From Methylobacterium sp. 2A (GTDB taxonomy: Bacteria; Pseudomonadota; Alphaproteobacteria; Rhizobiales; Beijerinckiaceae), in assembly GCF_009806555.1 (NCBI RefSeq), contig NZ_VUOK01000052.1, positions 91,765 through 155,764 on the forward strand: a stretch of 64,000 nt of DNA. The letters run 5' to 3'. The notes under the pieces are model-generated. The model made no database searches and had not been told where the DNA came from. It worked only from the letters and a program-made list of their open reading frames with translations. Each line of letters begins with the position of its first letter. Position 1 is the first letter of the stretch. Made by a program: the position numbers and the translations under genes. Of the stretch, positions 57,359-64,000 are shown in pieces.

Positions 57359-60300
57359 ATGCGTAGGCAGATCGCGGTTGGCTCCCTCGTGAGCCTGATG
57401 TCTTTGATGAGTACGGCGCTGGCCCAGACCGTCCCGCAGAAGGATGGTATCGACGTCTTGAGCGGGTTCCTGAACCTGCCGCGATCGACCTATCAGCAGG
57501 CCCTGCAGGTCACGGTCGGGTTCAACGCAAGCCCCTCGAAGGAACGGCTCGATCAGGCGGTCTACGATGCCGCCCTGTTCGACTATGCGGGCTTCGGAAC
57601 CAAGATCAACGCCCTGATGCTCCGCGCCTTCAACGATCCGGCGTCGCCGGGCTACGGGGTCGTGCGCTTCGTCGACAGCATGGGCTCAACCCGGGTCGGC
57701 AACGACACGACTTGGCTGCGGATCTACTATGGACAGATCAACACCTACGGCAGCGTGTTCGGTCTGACGACGCCCGGCGTCCCCAACCCGCAGGGCAACC
57801 CGCGGCCGTATCAGGTGAACGACCAGATCCACCTCGATCCGCGCTATGGTGCGGGCACGTACAATTCGGGATCCTACCCGAGCGGCCACGCGATGAACGC
57901 GAACGTCCAGACACTGCTCTACGCGGTGATGGCGCCCGAACTCTATCAGCCGCTGCTGGCGCGCTCGGCGGAATCGCAGAACAGCCGCCTCATCCTGGGC
58001 GTGCACTACGCCCTCGACGTGATCGCCGGCCGGATCCTGGCGACCGAGGAGGTGGTCCATCTCCTCAACAACACGCCGGGCTACCTCCAGCCCGGGGAGG
58101 ATTTCGCCAAGCGGGTCTCGGACGGTGCCGTGGCGCTGCACGCGTTCATCCAGGCGCAATGCGGTGTCAGCCTGCTGGACTGCGCCAACGCCAACCCGAG
58201 CGCCTACAGCGACAAGGCCCGGAACAAGGCGGCCTATACGGCGAGCCTGACCTACGGCCTCGCGCCCGTCGGCCGCACCGACCTGCCGCCGGTCGTGCCG
58301 GAAGGCGCCGAGGTGCTGCTCGCGACCCGCTTCCCCTACCTCACAGCCGCGCAGCGCCGCGACGTGCTGGCCACCACCGAGATCGCGTCGGGCCAGCCCC
58401 TCGACACCGGCACCGGCTGGGCGCGCCTGAACCTGTTCGCGGCGGCGGACGGCTACGGGGCGTTCAACGGTCCCGTCACCATCACCATGGATGCCGCCAA
58501 GGGCGGCTTCTCGGCCCTCGACAGCTTCGGCAACGACATCGGTGGAGCCGGCTCGCTCACCAAGGCGGGCACCGGCACCCTCGTCCTCACCGGCACGAAC
58601 AGCTACGCGGGCGGCACCACCGTCGCGGGCGGCACCCTGGTGGGGCACGCCCAGGCCTTCGGCTCAGGTCCGATCACCGACAACGCCAACCTCGTCCTCG
58701 ACCAAGCGACCGACGCCAGCATGGCCAACGCCATCGGCGGGACCGGCACGCTCACGAAGATCAACGCCGGCACCCTGGCGCTCACCGGCACCAGCAGCCT
58801 CTCGGGTCCGACCACGGTGCTCGGCGGCATGCTCAGGGTCAACGGCTCCCTGGCGAACTCCGTCGTCACGGTCGGCCCCGGCGCCATCCTCGGCGGATCG
58901 GGCACGGTCGGCGGCATCCAGGCGCTCGGCGGCGCCATCGTCGCCCCCGGCAATTCCATCGGCACCCTCACGGCCACCGGGCCGGTCGCCTTCGCGCCCG
59001 GGTCGACCGTCCGGATCGAGGCCAACGCGGCCGGTCAGTCCGACCGGATCGTCGCCGCCGACACCGCAAGCCTGGCGGGCGGTACCGTTCAGGTCCTGGC
59101 GGCCCAGGGCACCTACGCGCCGCGCACGCTCTACCCGATCCTCACGGCCCGCGGCGGTGTTCAGGGTCAGTTCGCGGGCGTCACCTCGAACTTCGCTTTC
59201 CTGACCCCGACCCTGCGCTACAACCCGGGAGAGGTCGATCTCATCCTCACGCGCAACGACCTGCCCTTCGCCAGCGTCGCCCGGAATCGTAACCAGGCCG
59301 CCGCCGCGACGGCGATCCAGGCCGGAGGCCCGGATCGTCCGGCCTATACCCGCACCATCGGCCTCAGCGCCGACGAGGCCGCCACGGCCTTCGGCGCCCT
59401 GTCGGGCGACGTCCACGCCAGCACGGTTTCGGCCGCCTACGAGACCGCGGCCTTCCTGCGCGAGACCGTTCTCGACCGGCTGCGCAACGCCGCCCCGGCA
59501 GCGCGCGACTTCGGCACGCTGGCCGCCAGCTACACCGCCGACCTGCCCGGCCGGCCCGCTGCCGTGACGCCGGTACCGATGCGCATCCTCGACCCGCAGG
59601 CCTTCGGACTGTGGGGCCAGGGCTTCGGCAGCTTCGGCCGAACCCGAACGGATGGGAACGCGGCCAGCCTCGGCCGCGACAGGGCCGGGCTGGCCTTCGG
59701 CGCGGACATGCGGGGCGAGAACGGCCTGACGTTCGGCGTCGCGGCCGGCTACATCTCGACCAGCCTGGACACGGCGGGCCAGCGCGTCTCGGGGACGATC
59801 GAGGGCGGCTTCGGCAGCGTCTACGGCGGCTACGCGGCCGGTCCGTTCGCCCTGCGTGTCGGGGCGGCCTATGCCGCGGACGGCCTGAACCTGCGCCGCA
59901 CCGTCGCGGTCCCGGGCTTCACGGAGACGGAGGCCGCGCGCTACGGCGGCTCGACAATCCAGGGCTTCGGCGAACTCGGCTACCGGATCGCGCTCGGCGC
60001 CCTGCCGCCGGTCTTCAATGCGCCGATCTCGGCCGCCCTCGAACCCTTCGTGGGCGGCGCCTACGTGGACATCGCGCGCGATCGTTTCGCCGAGACGGGC
60101 GGCAGCGCGGCGCTGACCGGGGCCGCGCGGAATGCCGGGATTCCGACGCTGACCGCCGGCCTGCGGGGCGAGGCGAGCCTCGACCAGGCTTCCGAATCGC
60201 CCCTCTTGCTGCACGGCCTGATCGGCTACCGGCGTGCGTTCGGCGACGTGATCCCAGCCGCGCGGGTGGCCTTCGCGACCGGGCCGGGCTTCGTCACCGC

Positions 60301-60454
60301 GGGCCTTCCGATCGCCCGCGACGCGCTTGTGGCTTCGGCGGGCGTGGATCTGCAGGTCTCGACCGCCACGTCGCTGGGCATCTCCTATACCGGGCAGATC
60401 GGCACGGCATCCCAGGACCATGCCGTCAAGGGGGCGTTCCTGTACCGCTTCTGA
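57359..60454 (+). CDS. autotransporter with PAP2 acid-phosphatase passenger
   Basis: A 1031-residue type Va secreted protein. The signal peptide is residues 1-22 (LMSLMSTALAQ). Residues about 40-250 form a PAP2/class A acid phosphatase: motif 2 SYPSGHAMNAN near 175 and motif 3 SRLILGVHYALDVIAGR near 210 are intact, but the usual Lys of motif 1 (KX6RP) is not visible before NPRPYQ. Residues about 380-500 hold autotransporter-associated repeats (SLTKAGTGTLVLTGTNSYAG, TLTKINAGTLALTGTSSLSG), then a beta-helix stem. Residues about 745-1031 are the outer-membrane beta-barrel ending in F. A cell-surface phosphatase or phosphatidate-active enzyme is likely. It is preceded by AT-rich DNA and followed by the convergent BLUF gene. 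Confidence 0.88.
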   Translation: MRRQIAVGSLVSLMSLMSTALAQTVPQKDGIDVLSGFLNLPRSTYQQALQVTVGFNASPSKERLDQAVYDAALFDYAGFGTKINALMLRAFNDPASPGYGVVRFVDSMGSTRVGNDTTWLRIYYGQINTYGSVFGLTTPGVPNPQGNPRPYQVNDQIHLDPRYGAGTYNSGSYPSGHAMNANVQTLLYAVMAPELYQPLLARSAESQNSRLILGVHYALDVIAGRILATEEVVHLLNNTPGYLQPGEDFAKRVSDGAVALHAFIQAQCGVSLLDCANANPSAYSDKARNKAAYTASLTYGLAPVGRTDLPPVVPEGAEVLLATRFPYLTAAQRRDVLATTEIASGQPLDTGTGWARLNLFAAADGYGAFNGPVTITMDAAKGGFSALDSFGNDIGGAGSLTKAGTGTLVLTGTNSYAGGTTVAGGTLVGHAQAFGSGPITDNANLVLDQATDASMANAIGGTGTLTKINAGTLALTGTSSLSGPTTVLGGMLRVNGSLANSVVTVGPGAILGGSGTVGGIQALGGAIVAPGNSIGTLTATGPVAFAPGSTVRIEANAAGQSDRIVAADTASLAGGTVQVLAAQGTYAPRTLYPILTARGGVQGQFAGVTSNFAFLTPTLRYNPGEVDLILTRNDLPFASVARNRNQAAAATAIQAGGPDRPAYTRTIGLSADEAATAFGALSGDVHASTVSAAYETAAFLRETVLDRLRNAAPAARDFGTLAASYTADLPGRPAAVTPVPMRILDPQAFGLWGQGFGSFGRTRTDGNAASLGRDRAGLAFGADMRGENGLTFGVAAGYISTSLDTAGQRVSGTIEGGFGSVYGGYAAGPFALRVGAAYAADGLNLRRTVAVPGFTETEAARYGGSTIQGFGELGYRIALGALPPVFNAPISAALEPFVGGAYVDIARDRFAETGGSAALTGAARNAGIPTLTAGLRGEASLDQASESPLLLHGLIGYRRAFGDVIPAARVAFATGPGFVTAGLPIARDALVASAGVDLQVSTATSLGISYTGQIGTASQDHAVKGAFLYRF

Positions 60455-60566
60455 GGCGTGGCCGTCACGACAAAGGCTCCGGCCGTCGCGCCTGCGCGGG
60501 GCGGCCGAACATCCGCGCTGGAACCGATCCGCCCGATCGACGATCCCGGTCTCGGCGTCCGGGCGA

Positions 60567-61454
60567 TCAGGCGGCGATGTTGTCGGAGCCGGTTCCGGGA
60601 CGAGCCCCGTCCCGCGTCGCAACCGGCCCATGGGCTGCGGCCCGGACATCGTCGGCTTCCCGTGCGATGGCGTCGGCGAGAAGCCGCGCCCGCCCCGCCC
60701 AGAGGTCCCGCTCGCCGCGCACGGCACCGATCCGCTCCTCGGCCGAGGCCAGGGCGATCCGGAGGGCGTCGATCTCGGCCCGCAGCTCGGTGGTGCGCGC
60801 CCGCTCGCTCGCGAGCGCCGCCTTGAGCACGTGGAGGGCGGCCTCGGTCCCATCCCGTGGCGCGGCGGCGCGGATCGGGGCCGCGGCCGGAGCCGATGCG
60901 GGCACCGGCGCCTGTGCCACCGCCTCCGGCCGCAGCTGGGCGATCTCCGCGCGCACCTGCACCACGTCGAGCGCCGCGACCGTGCGCGACGCCGCAGCCG
61001 GCGGGGCGGCCGCCGGGGCCGGGAGGCCCTCTTCCTCCATCACCAGCCCGTGCAGCATCGAAAAGACCCGGTCGCCGTCGAGGCGCGACAGGTCGAACCC
61101 GCTCTCGGCCGCGAGGCCGCTGAACCGGGCCTGCCCGCCGGCCGACTGGCCGACGAACGCCATGGACCAATTCGCGAAGCCGCGGCTCTCCGTCGGGCCG
61201 CATTGGAGGACCGTCACGTCGCTGTGGCGCAGGTCGCGCTGGATCCGCTCGAAGGTGGCCTCGACGCCGGCCCGCGGGCCTTCGAGCACCTGCGCGAAGG
61301 CGCCCCCGTTGAACATCAGCGCGCCGGTGACGCCGACCGCCTCGTTGTTGCGCCGGGAGGCGTCCAGGATCTGCCGGACCTCGGCGGTGACCTCGGCCTC
61401 CGGCCCCCGGAGCAGGTTCTTGCTGGCGTAGACGAGGCGGTAGAGGTCGGTCAT
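60567..61454 (-). CDS. BLUF blue-light photoreceptor with coiled-coil C-terminus
   Basis: A 295-residue protein. Residues 1-95 are a BLUF domain binding FAD: YRLVYASKN with the conserved Tyr, NNEAVGVTGALMFNGGAFAQVLEGP with the Asn and the key Gln that rearranges on blue light, and GFANWSMAF with the conserved Trp. Residues about 130-200 are Pro/Ala-rich; about 205-275 form a coiled coil (ALHVLKAALASERARTTELR). There is no enzyme domain in the chain, so the signal must be passed to a partner. It is 23 bases downstream of the PAS-GGDEF-EAL gene on the same strand, an obvious partner. Confidence 0.88.
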   Translation of the reverse strand: MTDLYRLVYASKNLLRGPEAEVTAEVRQILDASRRNNEAVGVTGALMFNGGAFAQVLEGPRAGVEATFERIQRDLRHSDVTVLQCGPTESRGFANWSMAFVGQSAGGQARFSGLAAESGFDLSRLDGDRVFSMLHGLVMEEEGLPAPAAAPPAAASRTVAALDVVQVRAEIAQLRPEAVAQAPVPASAPAAAPIRAAAPRDGTEAALHVLKAALASERARTTELRAEIDALRIALASAEERIGAVRGERDLWAGRARLLADAIAREADDVRAAAHGPVATRDGARPGTGSDNIAA

Positions 61455-61477
61455 GGCGATGCGTCCGGGGAAGGGGA

Positions 61478-63199
61478 TCAGGCCTGCGGATAGGCGGCGA
61501 AGACCTGGAGCAGGTCCTCGGAGGGGACGGGGCGACTGATGAGATAGCCCTGGACGTCGGTGCAGCCCTCCAGGCGGATGCGCTGCATCTGCTCGGGCGT
61601 CTCCACGCCCTCGGCGACCGTGGTCATGCCGAGGCTCTTGCCCAGCCCCGCGATGGCGCGGATGATCGCCTCGCCGTCGGGCTTGGTGGCGAGGTCCTTC
61701 ACGAACGAGCGGTCGATCTTGATCTTGTCGAAGGGGAAGCTGCGCAGGTAGCTGAGCGACGAGTAGCCGGTGCCGAAATCGTCCATCGAGACGCGCACGC
61801 CGAGTTCCCGCAGCCGGTGCAGGGTCTGGAGCGTCTTGTCGTTCTCCTGCAGCAGCACGCCCTCGGTGATCTCCACCTCCAGCCGCCGGGCCGGGAGCCC
61901 CGAACTCGCCAGCGCCGAGATGATCGTCTCCACGAGCCGGTCGCTCTTGAACTGCGCGGGCGAGACGTTCACCGCCACCGACATGTGCGCCGGCCAGGTC
62001 ATCGCGTCCCGGCAGGCCTGACGGATCACCCATTCCCCGATCGGGACGATCAGCCCGATCTCCTCGGCGAGCGGGATGAAGTCGAGGGGGGAGACCAGCC
62101 CCCGGTCGGGGTGGCGCCAGCGGATCAGCGCCTCGCAGCCGATCAGCTTCTCGCTCTCGAGTTGCAGCTGCGGCTGGTAGTGCAGCTGGAACTCCCGGCG
62201 CGCGAGGGCCTGGCGCATGTCGAGTTCGAGCTTGCGGCGCGCCTGCATGCGCGCATCCATCTCGGGCTCGAAGAACCGGTAGGTGCCGCGCCCGTCGAGC
62301 TTGGCCCGGTAGAGGGCGAGATCGGCGTTCTTCAGCAGCCTGTCGGCATCCGCGCCGTCCTCGGGGGCCAGCGCCACGCCGACGCTCGCCCCGATGGTCA
62401 GGAGGTGGCCCTCGACCATGTAGGTCCGGCCGATCAGGTCGACGATCCGGCGGGCCAGCGCCTGCGTGCCGGCGGCATCGCGCACGCCGGCCTGCAGGAT
62501 GACGAACTCGTCGCCGCCGATCCGCGCCACCGTATCGGTCGGCCGCACGGTGGAGCGCAGCCGGTCGGCCACCTTCTCCAGCAGCGCGTCGCCGATCGGG
62601 TGGCCGAGCGTGTCGTTGACCGGCTTGAACCGGTCGAGGTCGATCAGCAGCAGGGCGCAGGCCTCGCCGGTCCGGACCAGCCGCGCCAGGGCCTCCGCGA
62701 GGCGCTCGCGCAGGAGCAGCCGGTTCGGCAGGCCGGTGAGCGGATCGAGGCGGGCCATCGCGTCGGCCCGCGCCTCGCTCGCCTTGCGGGTGCTGACATC
62801 CTCCAGCGTCACCACCCAGCTTCCGCCCGCCACGGGTTGAAGCTCCGCCTGCACCGTGTGGTCGGCGCACCGGACTTCCAATGTGCGCGGCTGCCGCTGG
62901 TCGAGAGCGTGGCGCAGGGTATCGAGGATCGCGCGGCGGGCCTGCGGGGTCTCGCCGCGCAGGAGGCGCAGGAGCGGCAGGGCGGGGGCCTTCTCCCGCA
63001 GAGCCACGTTGAGGCTGGACAGGATCTGCCGCGCCGACGCGCTCGCCACGACGACCGAGCCGGATCGGTCGATCATCAGCAGGCCCTGCCGGACCGCATC
63101 GAGATAGCGAAGCAGGGTGTCGCGCCCCCCGGGATCCGGACGGCCCGGGAGCCCCGTGGTCCGGCTGGCAGCGGAGACGGGCTGAAAATCCGCGCTCAT
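61478..63199 (-). CDS. PAS-GGDEF-EAL c-di-GMP signalling protein
   Basis: A 573-residue cytoplasmic protein. Residues about 25-135 form a PAS-like sensor domain; GGDEF at about 145-305 has LDPLTGLPNR at its start and an intact RIGGDEF active site; EAL at about 320-565 has CEALIRWRHPD, DDFGTGYSSLSYL, KIDRSFV and GVETPEQ, all needed for phosphodiesterase activity. It could both make and break cyclic di-GMP, with one activity usually dominant. It is the first gene of a two-gene operon with the BLUF photoreceptor, comparable in parts to the BLUF-EAL fusion BlrP1 but split over two proteins. Confidence 0.9.
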   Translation of the reverse strand: MSADFQPVSAASRTTGLPGRPDPGGRDTLLRYLDAVRQGLLMIDRSGSVVVASASARQILSSLNVALREKAPALPLLRLLRGETPQARRAILDTLRHALDQRQPRTLEVRCADHTVQAELQPVAGGSWVVTLEDVSTRKASEARADAMARLDPLTGLPNRLLLRERLAEALARLVRTGEACALLLIDLDRFKPVNDTLGHPIGDALLEKVADRLRSTVRPTDTVARIGGDEFVILQAGVRDAAGTQALARRIVDLIGRTYMVEGHLLTIGASVGVALAPEDGADADRLLKNADLALYRAKLDGRGTYRFFEPEMDARMQARRKLELDMRQALARREFQLHYQPQLQLESEKLIGCEALIRWRHPDRGLVSPLDFIPLAEEIGLIVPIGEWVIRQACRDAMTWPAHMSVAVNVSPAQFKSDRLVETIISALASSGLPARRLEVEITEGVLLQENDKTLQTLHRLRELGVRVSMDDFGTGYSSLSYLRSFPFDKIKIDRSFVKDLATKPDGEAIIRAIAGLGKSLGMTTVAEGVETPEQMQRIRLEGCTDVQGYLISRPVPSEDLLQVFAAYPQA

Positions 63200-63761
63200 G
63201 CACGAGGCCTTGGGTCTGCCGGGCAGGGCCCGTGATCGGAGAACCCAGCGGTTCTATCGTCAGAGATCCTAACTTCCGGTTTCATTACCGGTGCTGATCA
63301 ACCTGACATAGGTTAGCCGGGGTAAAGAGCCGTCCGGTTTCGAGTATTGCCGGCGAGCGGTCGCCGGAGCCGGGCGATCGCGGCAGCCGCGAGACAGCTG
63401 GACCCGGGGCCTTCGACCGAAGGTGGCGGCCCGGTCACGGCCGGCGCTTGGGCAGCCAGCCCTGGCACGCATGGGACAGCCCCGCGACATCCCGAGCCTT
63501 GCAGAATCGGTTCGACTGCGCCATATCGGGTCCATCGGCAGCGACGGAACGCCGTTCGCCGAAACCTCCAACCCTTCAGTCGACCATACCCGCTCCGGCG
63601 GGGCGTCGGCGTGCCGGAGCCTGATCCAGGTGCGGCGGAGGGATGGATGCCTCTCATCGAAGCACGTGCAGCCGGCCTTCGGGACGCGCTGTCGTGTTTG
63701 GCGGGAGTGACCTTGTTCCGAGGGGCTGCCGCGGGCGGTTCCTTCGCCGGGAAAAGGTCGG
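63200..63761. other. intergenic region upstream of rRNA promoter
   Basis: About 560 bases with no supported gene. Near 63267-63320 are two short dyads (CCGG-N8-CCGG and AACCT-N5-AGGTT) in a less GC-rich patch, well placed as the promoter or operator of the leftward PAS-GGDEF-EAL operon. The rest shows nothing recognisable. Confidence 0.4.
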
Positions 63762-63790
63762 TTGACAGGGGGGTCGGGGTCAGCCTATAC
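63762..63790 (+). promoter_or_regulatory. strong sigma-70 promoter of an rRNA operon
   Basis: A perfect TTGACA (63762-63767), exactly 17 bases of spacer and CTATAC (63785-63790) match the alphaproteobacterial consensus. A leader with boxA follows about 130 bases on, typical of rrn promoters; a GC-rich discriminator (GGCGCC) lies right after the -10, as in stringently controlled promoters. Confidence 0.7.
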
Positions 63791-63920
63791 GGCGCCTCCC
63801 GACGCGGTGCCGAAGCAAAACGGCCCGGGTCGGACGGACTTCCCGAGGTTTAGAAAAGTAGATCTGGCGAAAGCCAAGGTGCTTGACTTCTCCTCGAAAG
63901 GTAATTACGAGAGTGATTAC

Positions 63921-63933
63921 TGATCTTTGACAA
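63921..63933 (+). promoter_or_regulatory. rRNA leader boxA antitermination site
   Basis: TGATCTTTGACAA matches the boxA consensus TGCTCTTTAACA closely and lies in the leader downstream of the strong promoter. NusB/NusE binding here allows antitermination of ribosomal RNA transcription. The 16S gene itself should begin to the right of the window. Confidence 0.65.
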
Positions 63934-64000
63934 GTTGTGATTGAGGAAGGGAGACGCGGGCGGCGTTTGTCCTTGCGGCCGGGTCGAGAGACCTGGCGTG

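Overview
The window looks like chromosomal DNA of a Methylobacterium/Methylorubrum-type alphaproteobacterium (Hyphomicrobiales). The basis is very high GC, a MucR/Ros regulator, perfect CtrA boxes, parS-like sites, a BLUF photoreceptor, stand-alone receiver proteins, and an rRNA promoter and leader at the right edge. No identifier is visible, so the genus is an inference. I saw no insertion sequence, integrase, phage module, CRISPR array or tRNA.

Layout. 1-6.8 kb: a truncated His-rich protein, a conserved hypothetical, two stand-alone receivers, small exported or anchored proteins, and three consecutive coiled-coil genes with CtrA boxes in front. 7-9.75 kb: a flavin-dependent monooxygenase, then on the minus strand a 40-residue Cys-containing peptide gene four bases upstream of a zinc-ribbon methyltransferase. 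10.1-19.8 kb: a peptide-type ABC importer (binding protein, two permeases, two ATPases) with a cyclic amidohydrolase, plus a divergent double ATPase. 20-21.7 kb: an SsuB/TauB-like ATPase and permease without a binding protein. 22.1-22.6 kb: MucR-like regulator. 23.1-30.9 kb: a second peptide ABC operon (double ATPase, M20 peptidase, two permeases, binding protein) divergent from a LysR gene with an operator-like palindrome between them.

31-41.5 kb: P-loop ATPase, CDP-diacylglycerol pyrophosphatase, DUF2891 protein, a candidate small RNA, a GAF-PAS hybrid histidine kinase, an Mfd-like helicase, a GlcG-like protein and a PAS protein. 41.8-52.1 kb: an amidase, a DUF4926/DUF6883 pair in which the second gene is frameshifted, small proteins, a spermidine-synthase-fold protein, an ornithine/arginine/lysine decarboxylase with a GNAT acetyltransferase, YceI with a divergent LysR, and a cupredoxin. 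52.2-63.2 kb: a second copy of the small RNA, a 2-hydroxyacid dehydrogenase, a frameshifted PhyH dioxygenase, an HNH-like protein, a cystathionine synthase/lyase, an autotransporter carrying an acid-phosphatase passenger, and a BLUF gene next to a PAS-GGDEF-EAL gene. 63.76 kb to the end: strong promoter and boxA leader, so a 16S gene should start just outside.

Functional themes are uptake linked to hydrolysis of peptides or amides, light/c-di-GMP/two-component signalling, and cell-cycle-linked (CtrA, ParB) DNA sites. The observations I rate highest are the peptide-methyltransferase pair, the two covarying small RNAs with an anti-Shine-Dalgarno loop, the CtrA boxes at the coiled-coil cluster, and three parS-like sites. 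The dispersed REP/BIME-like palindromes lie between genes of the ABC operons and between convergent genes.
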